The notes beneath the pieces were generated by a model. It had not been told where the DNA came from and did no database searches. It saw only the letters and a list, made by a program, of their open reading frames with translations. 64,000 nucleotides of DNA, taken from positions 558,001 to 622,000 of the forward strand of contig NZ_CP090983.1 in the NCBI RefSeq assembly GCF_021513155.1. The letters run 5' to 3'. Position numbers and translations under genes: made by a program. Below, one piece after another: positions 52,547 through 60,968 of the stretch; position 1 is the first letter of the stretch; each line of letters opens with the position of its first letter. The stretch is from Jeotgalibaca sp. MA1X17-3 (GTDB lineage: Bacteria > Bacillota > Bacilli > Lactobacillales > Aerococcaceae).

Positions 52547-53773
52547 ATGATGAAAGGAAATGTTGACTTTACTTTAGTGGAAGAAATGTTGAATAAGACA
52601 AAAGAAGAAATTGAAAAAATGTCACCTGTAAATGTTATGTTAGTTGGGAAAACAGGAGTAGGAAAAAGTACATTAGTTAATAATGTGTTTCGTGAGCGAC
52701 TTGCTTCAACTGGAATTGGGAAACCGATTACGAAACATCTTCGCAAAATCGAAAAAGAAGGAATTCCAATTGTACTATACGATACACGTGGTTTAGAATT
52801 AAGTACAGAAGTACAATCTACTGTACGAAAAGAAATTTTTGAAGCCATTCATATCAATCATAAAAAAGGACCGGAAAAAGCGATTCATGTGATCTATTAT
52901 TGTATTAATGCGAACTCTTCTAGAATTGAAGAATCAGAAATTGATTTTATTAATGAGCTTTCTGAGTTATTACCCGTCATTATTGTTCTTACACAATCAA
53001 TGGGAAAACCTGCGGAGACCTTTAGAAAGTATATTGAAGAATTAAATCTTAAAGTTATGGCAGTCGTAACAGTTATGGCTGAACCTTATTTGATTTCGTC
53101 AGATGTTACTATTCCTAGAAAAGGATTAAAACAACTCATTGAGTTAACCTTTGAAGTGATCCCGGAAGAAGCAAAGTTAGCTTTTAATAATGCCCAGCAA
53201 GTGGATATCCAAAGAAAGGCTCGTGCAGCCAGGAGTTGGGCAACTCGATATATAGCGACTACATTTGGTGTTGGCTTTACACCTATACCATTTTCGGATG
53301 CGACTATCCTTGTACCGATGCAAATAGCGATGATGTCACATATTACTGCTATTTTTGGTATCTCCATGGACAAGACGAGTATTGCTAGTATCTTATCTGC
53401 TATCGGTGGTACTAGTGGAGCAACGTATGTAGGAAGATATCTAGTGTCTAATTTAATTAAATTTATTCCAGGAGCGGGTACGATAGCTGGAGGAATAATC
53501 AGTGGAGCAACAGCGTCTGTTTTAACTACCGCTTTAGCAATGAGCTATATCGAAGTACTTTCTTTTATTGCAAAGGGAGAAGTAGAAGGAACATATCCAG
53601 ACTTAAAAAATATTGGAGATTTGATGAGAGAGCGACTGCAAGTCTATTTAAAACAAAGTGAAGAGACTTCTATTACAGATTCCACAGTCGATGAAGAACG
53701 AACAGAGGATGTAGAGAAAAAAGAAAAGCCAACATTTTTTCAAAAAATCCGTAATACATTTACAAAAAAATAA
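52547..53773 (+). CDS. Era-like GTPase with DUF697 membrane domain
   Basis: A 408-residue protein. The N-terminal G domain has P-loop VGKTGVGKSTLVN and switch II YDTRGLEL. The position of the usual NKxD base-specificity motif reads LTQSMG, so guanine recognition may be altered. From about residue 215 a DUF697 region follows (RSWATRYIATTFGVGFTPIPFSDATILVPMQIAMMSHI), with hydrophobic helices and glycine-rich segments (GAGTIAGGIISGATAS). A short basic C-terminus ends in FFQKIRNTFTKK. Related proteins are membrane-associated GTPases of unknown role. Two ATG codons (52547, 52550) are possible; GAGGGG lies before them. Monocistronic. Confidence 0.82.
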   Translation: MMKGNVDFTLVEEMLNKTKEEIEKMSPVNVMLVGKTGVGKSTLVNNVFRERLASTGIGKPITKHLRKIEKEGIPIVLYDTRGLELSTEVQSTVRKEIFEAIHINHKKGPEKAIHVIYYCINANSSRIEESEIDFINELSELLPVIIVLTQSMGKPAETFRKYIEELNLKVMAVVTVMAEPYLISSDVTIPRKGLKQLIELTFEVIPEEAKLAFNNAQQVDIQRKARAARSWATRYIATTFGVGFTPIPFSDATILVPMQIAMMSHITAIFGISMDKTSIASILSAIGGTSGATYVGRYLVSNLIKFIPGAGTIAGGIISGATASVLTTALAMSYIEVLSFIAKGEVEGTYPDLKNIGDLMRERLQVYLKQSEETSITDSTVDEERTEDVEKKEKPTFFQKIRNTFTKK

Positions 53774-53798
53774 AGATGATATAGATCAGACAGGTTCT

Positions 53799-53829
53799 TC
53801 TTGCTTAAAAGCAGAGAGCCTTTTTTATT
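53799..53829 (+). terminator. Terminator after the GTPase gene
   Basis: AGGTTCTTCTTGC and GCAGAGAGCCT pair imperfectly around a TTAAAA loop, followed by six T. Confidence 0.6.
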
Positions 53830-53851
53830 TGTGATTAAAAATTGTAAACGC

Positions 53852-53880
53852 TTGACATTTAGTAAATTTGTTCGTATTAT
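53852..53880 (+). promoter_or_regulatory. Promoter of the kduI-kduD operon
   Basis: TTGACA (53852-53857) and TATTAT (53875-53880) with exactly 17 bases between them. TGTAAACGCT just upstream, running into the -35 box, resembles the first half of a cre site, so catabolite repression is possible but unproven. Confidence 0.8.
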
Positions 53881-53910
53881 AAAAGAGTAGTTTCCAAATG
53901 ATAACTTTAC

Positions 53911-53940
53911 GTTTCCTTATAGGAAACAATGAAACGTTTG
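53911..53940 (+). promoter_or_regulatory. Inverted repeat and operator-like site in the kduI leader
   Basis: GTTTCCTTATAGGAAAC (53911-53927) is a perfect 6-bp inverted repeat with a 5-base centre, a fitting operator for the IclR-type regulator encoded at 55794. It is followed at 53931-53939 by GAAACGTTT, a match to the LacI-type operator core found upstream of the fructan operon. Both lie about 25-55 bases downstream of the predicted transcript start. Confidence 0.6.
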
Positions 53941-53989
53941 GATACACGGTATTTATAAAAAATAATATAAAGAAGAAGGAGAATCAGTA

Positions 53990-54832
53990 ATGGAAACAGC
54001 GTATAAAACGTATTATGCACATGCACCAAAGGATGTTGAACATTATTCTACTGAGCAATTAAGAGAAGAGTTTTTAGCACAAGGGTTATTTGTACCAGGT
54101 GAAGTTAAATTAAACTACACTCACTTCGATCGTCAAATTTTTGGTGGAGTTACACCTACGACGGAAGAACTAGAAATTGTTTTAAATGACTCACTAGGTG
54201 TAGATTACTTCCTAGCAAGACGTGAATTAGGCGTAATCAATATTGGTGGACCAGGAAGTATGATCATTGAAGGTAAAGAAGAATCAATGAAGAAACAAGA
54301 TGGATACTATATTGGTAAAGAAACAAAAGATGTTCGTTTCAAATCAGATGATCCAGCTAATCCTGCAAAATTTTATGTAGTATCAACACCAGCTCATAAA
54401 ATTTATCCAACCGTGAAAATTTCTATTGATGATATTACTCCAAAAGTAACGGGAGAAGCAAAAACTCTAAACCAACGAAAAATCTATCAATATGTTCATC
54501 CAAACATGTGTGAAAGCTGTCAATTACAAATGGGTTATACCATCTTACAACCAGGTAGTGCTTGGAATACAATGCCAGCTCATACTCACGAACGTAGAAT
54601 GGAAACCTATTTATACTTTGATATGGAACCTGATACAAAAGTATTCCACTTCATGGGAGAGCCAAGTGCAACAAAACACTTAGTAATGAGTAACGAAGAT
54701 GCTACGATTTCTCCAAGCTGGTCTATTCATACAGGTGTTGGAACAAGTGATTATACATTTATCTGGGCAATGTGTGGAGAAAATATTACATATGAAGATA
54801 TGGACCACGTTGCTATGAACGATTTAAAATAA
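53990..54832 (+). CDS. kduI: 5-dehydro-4-deoxy-D-glucuronate isomerase
   Basis: A 280-residue KduI of normal length. The cupin core has RRELGVINIGGPG, VHPNMCESCQLQMGYT, the metal ligands in PAHTHERRMETYLYF and VMSNEDATISPSWSIHTGVGTSDYTFIWAM. It converts 4-deoxy-5-keto-uronate, the open form of unsaturated uronic acids from pectin or glycosaminoglycan breakdown, to 3-deoxy-D-glycero-2,5-hexodiulosonate. AAGGAG lies before the ATG. It is followed by kduD after 44 bases. The next pathway enzymes, a KDG kinase and aldolase, are not in this window. Confidence 0.95.
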   Translation: METAYKTYYAHAPKDVEHYSTEQLREEFLAQGLFVPGEVKLNYTHFDRQIFGGVTPTTEELEIVLNDSLGVDYFLARRELGVINIGGPGSMIIEGKEESMKKQDGYYIGKETKDVRFKSDDPANPAKFYVVSTPAHKIYPTVKISIDDITPKVTGEAKTLNQRKIYQYVHPNMCESCQLQMGYTILQPGSAWNTMPAHTHERRMETYLYFDMEPDTKVFHFMGEPSATKHLVMSNEDATISPSWSIHTGVGTSDYTFIWAMCGENITYEDMDHVAMNDLK

Positions 54833-54876
54833 AAGAATTAAATAGAATGAATGTAGATTTACGAGGAGGAAAAAAT

Positions 54877-55665
54877 ATGGAATTCAGTATGGATTCATTT
54901 TCACTTAAAGGGAAAATTGCACTAGTAACAGGAGCTTCTTACGGAATCGGTTTTGCGATTGGTAGTTCACTGGGTAAAGCAGGAGCAACTATTGTTTTCA
55001 ATGATATTAATGAAGAGTTTTTAGAAAAAGGTCTTGCAGCATATAAAGAAGCTGGAATCGAAGCTCATGGATATGTTTCAGACGTTACTAATGAAACTCA
55101 AATACAAGAAATGATTAAGAAAATTGAAAAAGACGTAGGTACGATAGATATTCTAGTGAATAATGCTGGAATTATCAAACGAATCCCAATGATTGAGATG
55201 ACACCTGAAGAATGGCGTCAAGTGATTGACATCGATCTAACAGGTCCATTTATCATGGCAAAAGCTGTGCTTCCGGGCATGATTGAAAAAGGACATGGTA
55301 AAATCATTAATATCTGTTCATTAATGAGTGAACTTGGACGTGAAACCGTTAGTGCGTATGCAGCAGCTAAAGGCGGATTGAAGATGTTGACTAAAAACAT
55401 TGCAGCTGAATATGGTGAACATAATATTCAGTGTAATGGAATTGGACCTGGCTATATTGAAACACCACAAACAGCACCTCTACGTGTGGAAGGTCATCCA
55501 TTCAACAACTTTATTATTGACAAAACACCTGCAGCACGTTGGGGTACACCAGAAGATCTAAAAGGACCTTCCGTATTCTTAGCTTCAGATGCATCTAACT
55601 TTGTAAATGGTCACATCCTTTATGTAGACGGAGGAATTTTGTCTAGTATTGGTAAACAACCATAA
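54877..55665 (+). CDS. kduD: 2-dehydro-3-deoxy-D-gluconate 5-dehydrogenase
   Basis: A 262-residue short-chain dehydrogenase: cofactor loop TGASYGIGFAIG, NNAG, catalytic Ser in CSLMSELG, and Tyr-x-x-x-Lys in SAYAAAKGG. The overall sequence and the adjacency to KduI identify it as KduD, which reduces 3-deoxy-hexodiulosonate to 2-keto-3-deoxygluconate. GAGGAGG lies 8 bases before ATG 54877; a longer frame from 54847 is not needed. A strong terminator follows. Confidence 0.93.
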   Translation: MEFSMDSFSLKGKIALVTGASYGIGFAIGSSLGKAGATIVFNDINEEFLEKGLAAYKEAGIEAHGYVSDVTNETQIQEMIKKIEKDVGTIDILVNNAGIIKRIPMIEMTPEEWRQVIDIDLTGPFIMAKAVLPGMIEKGHGKIINICSLMSELGRETVSAYAAAKGGLKMLTKNIAAEYGEHNIQCNGIGPGYIETPQTAPLRVEGHPFNNFIIDKTPAARWGTPEDLKGPSVFLASDASNFVNGHILYVDGGILSSIGKQP

Positions 55666-55696
55666 TAGCTTGAACTAAAATTTGAATTTCTAATAG

Positions 55697-55741
55697 GGGA
55701 GGGACGAATTTAGATAAAATCTGAAATCGTCCCTCCTTTAT
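55697..55741 (+). terminator. Terminator after kduD
   Basis: GGAGGGACGA-ATTT and AAAT-CGTCCCTCC form a strong stem around a 12-base loop, then TTTAT. Confidence 0.88.
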
Positions 55742-55793
55742 CTAGGAATATAAAATAAGTTGTATATAATAAAAAAGAGGGGAGGCAATCAAT

Positions 55794-56573
55794 ATGACCG
55801 AAAAAAAGCTCTATGGAACAGTTTTAGTTAAGTCGGATGTTATATTAGAATATGTATACGGTAGTGATGAGCCACAAGGTTTGGCAAATATATCCGAGAA
55901 TACTGGTCTAACGAAATCTACGACATTAAAAATTCTAGATACGTTAGAACATATCGGATATGTTATCAAAAATAAAAAAGATCGAACCTATTCAATTGGT
56001 TTTAAATTAATGAAATATTCTTCTAAAGAAATGAGTCAAATTGATTTAGCAGCAAAACTAAATCAATATTTAGAAGACTTACACAAAAAGTTTGATGAAA
56101 CCGTTCATTTAGGTGTTTTTAAAAACAATCATATTTTTACCATTAATAAATTTCAATCCAGTAGACCGGTCGTATGCTCCTCTTCGGCAATCGGAGAAAC
56201 CAAAGAACTATATAGTTCAGGGATGGGAAAAGCAGTATTAGCCGAGTTGGATGATAATACTTTATTGAACTATATTAATAGCAATGAATTTATTCCCAAA
56301 ACAGAAAAAACAATTGCAGGCACACAACGGTTACTTGCTGAACTAGAAGAAACTCGTAAAACGGGTTATTCTGTGGACAATGAGGAAAATGAAGAGGGAG
56401 TTTACTGTCTAGGAGCAGCTATAACCAATACAACCGATAGTGGTGAAAAAACAGTTTTGGGTGCGTTTAGTATTAGTATACCTTCCTTTCGTGCAACCGA
56501 TGATGTACTCAAACAATTAGTGGACGCGGTATTAGAAACAAAAGAAATAGCAAATGCTAGTTTTAATAAATAA
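55794..56573 (+). CDS. IclR family transcriptional regulator
   Basis: A 259-residue regulator: winged helix (VILEYVYGSDEPQGLANISENTGLTKSTTLKILDTLEHIGYV) and the C-terminal IclR effector domain (ETVHLGVFKNNHIFTINKFQSSRPVVCSSSAIG, ELYSSGMGKAVLAEL, GYSVDNEENEEGVYCLGAAI). It is the obvious candidate for control of kduI-kduD and of the genes after it, likely sensing a ketodeoxy sugar acid, as KdgR does in proteobacteria. The stop overlaps none; the next start is 17 bases on, so the following gene is co-transcribed. Confidence 0.9.
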   Translation: MTEKKLYGTVLVKSDVILEYVYGSDEPQGLANISENTGLTKSTTLKILDTLEHIGYVIKNKKDRTYSIGFKLMKYSSKEMSQIDLAAKLNQYLEDLHKKFDETVHLGVFKNNHIFTINKFQSSRPVVCSSSAIGETKELYSSGMGKAVLAELDDNTLLNYINSNEFIPKTEKTIAGTQRLLAELEETRKTGYSVDNEENEEGVYCLGAAITNTTDSGEKTVLGAFSISIPSFRATDDVLKQLVDAVLETKEIANASFNK

Positions 56574-56589
56574 GAATGGAGGAATAAGC

Positions 56590-57387
56590 ATGAAAAATTT
56601 TAAAGTAACAATCGCAAATGATAAAAATGAAGTGCTAATGGAAAAACAGATTCAAGAGAGGGGTTACCTCTTTTATGAAAAAGCTTATGACGAAGGAGAT
56701 AAAGTTACTCTTACGTTAGATCAAGCAGGACAATTTGTTAAAGTAAAAATTGATGATGCAATGGCTGAAACAATTCTATTTATAAAAGGGACAACATGGA
56801 CTTTTGAAATTCCATCTGAAAAAAATATTAAGGTATCTTATCCTACCTATGCTTTTTCAGGAGAAAAACATTATCTTTCTTTTGGTATTCCAACAGAAGA
56901 TGAAGTCTATGCATATCGCAATCTAACTTTAAATCCTTTAGATCAAAATAAAAAAGAAGAAGCTTTTCCACACGCTTCTGCTAACGTGGAAACTCGAAAT
57001 GAAGCTACTTTCTTTGCTCGTAATGCTATAGATGGAGTTCTTGCGAATGAAGATCATGGCTTTTAGCCATATCAGTCTTGGGGAATTAATCGTCAAGCAG
57101 ATGCAGCATTGCGTGTCTTATTTGGAAAAGAAGTGGAAGTTGATCGTGCTGGAATTGCTTTACGTGCTGACTACCCACATGATAGCTACTGGACACAAGC
57201 TACATTAGAATTTTCTGATGGATCTCGTGAAGTAGTTTCTTTGGAAAAAGATAAAGATTTACAATTTTTTGATTTCAAAAAACGTACCGTAGAATGGGTA
57301 GAAATTAAAGAACTGATCAAAGCAGAAGATGAGTCACCATTCCCAGCACTCACTCAATTAGAAGTTTATGGTAGATATCTAAAATAA
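56590..57387 (+). pseudogene. Sugar-binding-like beta-sandwich protein, interrupted by an in-frame TAG
   Basis: The same frame runs on both sides of a TAG at 57064-57066, so the defect is a single-codon change, not a frameshift. Total length is about 265 residues. The N-terminal half looks like a small beta domain (FKVTIANDKNEVLMEKQI...FIKGTTWTFEIP), and the second half like a galactose-binding/F5-8-type fold (NEATFFARNAIDGV, then PYQSWGINRQADAALRVLFGKEVEVDR and LTQLEVYGRYLK). Related proteins that I recall have Trp at this place (HG-x-WPYQSWG), so TGG to TAG is the simplest origin. Function unknown; the position in the uronate cluster suggests binding of a sugar acid. It may be a true pseudogene or a base error. 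Confidence 0.65.
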
Positions 57388-57428
57388 AAATAATTTAATT
57401 TTGATTGTATGGAAGGGAAAGCAGCCAT

Positions 57429-58169
57429 ATGCTAGGACTACAAGGAATAGAAATCGGGATGCTGATTATAGCAGCTGTAATTGTAGGTTTTTCAAAAGCA
57501 GGAATTCAAGGAGCTAGTATTCCTGCAGTTGCTTTGATGGCTATTATTTTTGGAGGAAAGCAATCAGTAGGGATTATGCTACCGATGCTTCTTGTAGGAG
57601 ATTTAGTAGCAATTAAAAAATATGGAAAACAAGCAAATACAAAAGATGTTTTACGATTATTACCTCCAACTATTCTTGGAGTAATCGCAGGAGCTGTCTT
57701 AGGAAATCAGATGAATGATTCTCAATTTAAATTTTTAATGGGAATCATTTTAATGGTTTGTCTTATTTTATTAGTTTTTCGTTCTCGTTCAAAGGAAGCA
57801 AATACTCTTTCTGAAAATACTTCTCTTCGTTGGTTCGTTGGTATGATTAGTGGCTTTTCTTCTATGGTAGGAAATGCAGCGGGACCGATTTTCAGTGTTT
57901 ATATTTTAGCACAGAACCTTCAAAAACAGACGATGATAGGGACAGCAGCTTGGTTCTTTTTTATTATGAATATGATGAAAGTTCCCTTTCATATTTTTCT
58001 TTGGAAAACGATTACGTTCGAAACTGTAAAATATATTGTGTTTGCTCTTCCTTTTATTGGATTAGGAGCTGTTATAGGGATATGGGTGGTTCGCCATATT
58101 AGTGAACATTGGTATCGTAGAATGATTATTCTTACCACAGCAATAGCGTCTATTCGTTTACTCTTATAA
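57429..58169 (+). CDS. TauE/SafE (DUF81) family permease
   Basis: A 246-residue membrane protein with about eight helices and the paired repeats of the TauE/SafE family (VGFSKAGIQGASIPAVALMAIIFG near the start, and GMISGFSSMVGNAAGPIFSVYI in the second half). The family includes sulfite and sulfoacetate exporters and other organic-anion carriers. It lies in the uronate region 40 bases after the sugar-binding-like gene, so an organic-anion role is possible. The start is ATG 57429, about 10 bases after GGAAGGGA. Confidence 0.85.
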   Translation: MLGLQGIEIGMLIIAAVIVGFSKAGIQGASIPAVALMAIIFGGKQSVGIMLPMLLVGDLVAIKKYGKQANTKDVLRLLPPTILGVIAGAVLGNQMNDSQFKFLMGIILMVCLILLVFRSRSKEANTLSENTSLRWFVGMISGFSSMVGNAAGPIFSVYILAQNLQKQTMIGTAAWFFFIMNMMKVPFHIFLWKTITFETVKYIVFALPFIGLGAVIGIWVVRHISEHWYRRMIILTTAIASIRLLL

Positions 58170-58173
58170 AATA

Positions 58174-58222
58174 AAAATGTACTCCATCTGTTTAATAAAC
58201 AGATGGAGTACATTTTTTTATT
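58174..58222. terminator. Long bidirectional terminator between TauE and DUF1576 genes
   Basis: AAAATGTACTCCATCTGTTT and AAACAGATGGAGTACATTTT form a perfect 20-bp stem with a 2-4 base loop and T runs both ways. Confidence 0.93.
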
Positions 58223-59562
58223 TAAATATCCAAATTTCGTTCTACTTCATCTGCCGGATCGACTTCTTGATCCATATACTCGTAACCAGCTCGATGAATT
58301 TTGAGAGCTTCTAGAATAGGTACGAAAATAGCAGCAACTAATCCACCAGCAAAACCATTATTATACAAATTAACCCCTCCATGAAGGAAACTTACGTTAA
58401 CCACTAGCGTTAAATGAAGTGCACCAGCGATAAAGCCCGCAACAGCGCCATAATGACCTGCGATAGGGGCAAGGGTTGTAACGAAGAGAATAGCGATTAA
58501 AATGCTCGTATTTTGCGTATCGTGCAAGGTGACGAAAGACATAAAGGTCGCCCCTAACATAGGGGGGAAAATCGTTTTTACATTTTTCCCAAAAGCTCCA
58601 AAGCCTACAACTGAGAAAATCCCTCCAATTACAGGACCGTTTATTTCTCCTCCTAATATTAAAATATAAGTGGTCGTGATAATTCCTAGTAAGCCCATAT
58701 TTAAGAACGTTGCACCATCTCCAGCAATTTCCACATAATCCGTAGAGAGTTGTCCAGAATGATTTAGGATTTTTTCCATTCCTTTAAAGGTCCATTTATT
58801 TATAAGAAGGCCAAGTAGGGTAGTACAGATAAAAAGTGAAAATAAGAAGATTGAAAACGGTACATTATATCCACTAGCAAGAATGGAAACAGAATCTACT
58901 TGTTTTCCAAAGTTTCTCATAAGTGAGGTAAAAACGGTTCCAATTAATCCACAAGTAAAGCCAATATTATAGAGACTGAACCCTTTGGTGAAGGTTACCG
59001 CATGTCGAGCAAGAGGTGGCAAAATAAATCCAACAATAAAACCTGCTGCGATCCCTAGTGGAACACCAATGAGAAGAGGGAGTTCTTCTCCAAAACTTAA
59101 TTCACTTACTAAAGGACTAAGTGCTGTTCCGAAAAGAGCAGCGAGTAATGATTTTGAATAAGGGATATGAGTGACTTTTGCGTAGCTAAAAGCACCTATG
59201 ATAATAGGTAAGGAATTGTAAAAATTCTTTCCAAAAAAAGAGAAGCCAGTAATGATGAGAATCCCAGCAATAACGGGACCGTTTATCTTTGCTTTACAAA
59301 GTCGAACAATCAATAGTGCTTCCAAGGTCATGATAGAAGCATTAAAAAAAGTAGCACCAGCATTTGCCAGTTCAATATAATCAGTCAGTAGATTAGCAGG
59401 GGAACGCATAATTAACCAAAATCCGTCCCAGATCTCTTGTGGTGAATTAAATAGAAAGGCTATCACACCAAGTAGTAAGGCAAAAATAGTGAAAATTACA
59501 AACATTGTTTTTTCAGGTACGCTTGAGTAAGAGATTTTTTCTTCTACTGTAATCGTCGTCAT
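58222..59562 (-). CDS. DUF1576 family membrane protein
   Basis: A 446-residue integral membrane protein with many helices and an internal duplication: NAGATFFNASIMTLEALLIVRL with INGPVIAGILIITGFSFFGKN in the first half matches GDGATFLNMGLLGIITTTYILI with INGPVIGGIFSVVGFGAFGKN in the second, and SLYNIGFTCGLIGT matches NLYNNGFAGGLVAA. Two-fold pseudo-symmetry of this kind is typical of transporters. DUF1576 has no assigned substrate. It has an upstream AGGAGG on the minus strand, next to the CEO synthase-like gene in the same direction. Confidence 0.85.
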   Translation of the reverse strand: MTTITVEEKISYSSVPEKTMFVIFTIFALLLGVIAFLFNSPQEIWDGFWLIMRSPANLLTDYIELANAGATFFNASIMTLEALLIVRLCKAKINGPVIAGILIITGFSFFGKNFYNSLPIIIGAFSYAKVTHIPYSKSLLAALFGTALSPLVSELSFGEELPLLIGVPLGIAAGFIVGFILPPLARHAVTFTKGFSLYNIGFTCGLIGTVFTSLMRNFGKQVDSVSILASGYNVPFSIFLFSLFICTTLLGLLINKWTFKGMEKILNHSGQLSTDYVEIAGDGATFLNMGLLGIITTTYILILGGEINGPVIGGIFSVVGFGAFGKNVKTIFPPMLGATFMSFVTLHDTQNTSILIAILFVTTLAPIAGHYGAVAGFIAGALHLTLVVNVSFLHGGVNLYNNGFAGGLVAAIFVPILEALKIHRAGYEYMDQEVDPADEVERNLDI

Positions 59563-59679
59563 AGATTTCCTCCTGTCATAAAAATAAAGGCAGAAACATG
59601 ATGGCGTTTCTTATTTTTTTGATTGTAACAGAAAGGACAACTACATCACAATAGATATATTGTTTTTTTAATGTTTATT

Positions 59680-60627
59680 TTAATCATGCATAATCGTATT
59701 TGCTAACTCATAGAGTTTCTTGACGTCTTCTCGGTACACCCATTTACTAAAAGACTCACTGATTGCACGACTAGCTGTTTGATAATAAATAGTAGGAGCG
59801 TTATCAACACAGTAATAATAAACTCCTTTACGTTCGTATATTGGATCTTCAAAAGGTGTATATTGAATTCCTTCTATTGTGCCATCCCCATCAGCAGCTG
59901 CACCGATTATAAGAGCACCTTTTTTTATACGTTCCTGATGTTCATACGTAATAAGTGAAGGTGTACCATGAGGAATTTGAATCCCATTAATAATAATATC
60001 GAATTCTTCTATATTTTGTATAAATTCTTCCATTGTTCTTCGGTAATACATACGAACATTGGTACTATATTTAGAAATAGCATTCATTGCTCCTTGGGAA
60101 ACGTTCCCAGACCCTAAAACGGCTACTCGATAAGATGCATCAGGAATAATCCCTTTATGCATTAAAGCGTGAGAAGTAGCGGAAAAACCTGCATAAAAAC
60201 TATTCATATAAATAAAATTGGAAGGAATCCATGGAATTTCTATCGAACGATCTTGATAATAAATAGCAGGAGTAATATTATCCAAGTCTACAATAATGAG
60301 CTTTTTAGGAATTCCTTGACTATCCATAAAAGATTTTCCACTTATTTCAGGGTGAGTCCAGCCGATAATCATTTGTCCTTCACGAATATCATCGTAATCT
60401 GCTGGTTGAAGTACTTTTAAAGAGACAATCGTATCACAAGTAGCAAATACTTCTTTTCTACTCAGAATGGTACAACCGACCGCTTTGTAAGACTGATCGC
60501 CAATGCCCATGCTTTTTCCTAAACCTTCTTCAATAACTACTTCGTTCTCAAAATTGTGAATATCTTCTGGTAGAATGGGTATCCGTTTTTCTGCTGGATA
60601 ATGGGAAATAACAAATCCAATTTTCAT
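59680..60627 (-). CDS. N5-(carboxyethyl)ornithine synthase-like protein
   Basis: A 315-residue protein related to alanine dehydrogenase and the pyridine nucleotide transhydrogenase alpha subunit. N-terminal: GFVISHYPAEKRIPILPEDI and VVIEEGLGKSMGIGD. NAD-binding: VAVLGSGNVSQGAMN. The overall pattern and size match N5-(1-carboxyethyl)-L-ornithine synthase of lactococci (313 residues), which reductively joins pyruvate to ornithine. The ribosome-binding site GAGGGA follows a run of 13 A in the leader. Alanine dehydrogenase is an alternative but those are about 370 residues. Confidence 0.78.
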   Translation of the reverse strand: MKIGFVISHYPAEKRIPILPEDIHNFENEVVIEEGLGKSMGIGDQSYKAVGCTILSRKEVFATCDTIVSLKVLQPADYDDIREGQMIIGWTHPEISGKSFMDSQGIPKKLIIVDLDNITPAIYYQDRSIEIPWIPSNFIYMNSFYAGFSATSHALMHKGIIPDASYRVAVLGSGNVSQGAMNAISKYSTNVRMYYRRTMEEFIQNIEEFDIIINGIQIPHGTPSLITYEHQERIKKGALIIGAAADGDGTIEGIQYTPFEDPIYERKGVYYYCVDNAPTIYYQTASRAISESFSKWVYREDVKKLYELANTIMHD

Positions 60628-60968
60628 TTATAAATCCCTCTTTTTTTTTTTTTATATTATCAGAAATATAGTTCTGTAAAGCAGCATCACACTTAACAAT
60701 ACCATAAAATCGCTTTCAAATCAAAAACATCATTATATTTGCAAATGTACTAAAGGGACGATCAGCGAAAGACTATGATGAAAGGGATCAATTACTTACT
60801 CACTTTCATGAAATAAATATTGTAACTGAATAAACAAATATAACCTCAAGAAGAGACAAAGTTTTCTTCCCTTTCTATTCATTTAGATTACTTCGTTTGG
60901 TAGCCTTCTCATAATCGTTTAAAAAAGATATAATAGAGGGTAGGGAAAGACTTAGAGGGGGAACCAGG
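60628..60968. other. Divergent intergenic region between CEO synthase-like and GH88-like genes
   Basis: About 340 A/T-rich bases without a coding frame. It holds a 13-base homopolymer (T on the plus strand, 60641-60653) immediately upstream of the minus-strand gene, and TATAAT at 60929-60934 as the likely -10 of the plus-strand gene, with a poor -35. AGGGGG lies about 7 bases before ATG 60969. No clear operator palindrome was seen. Confidence 0.6.
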
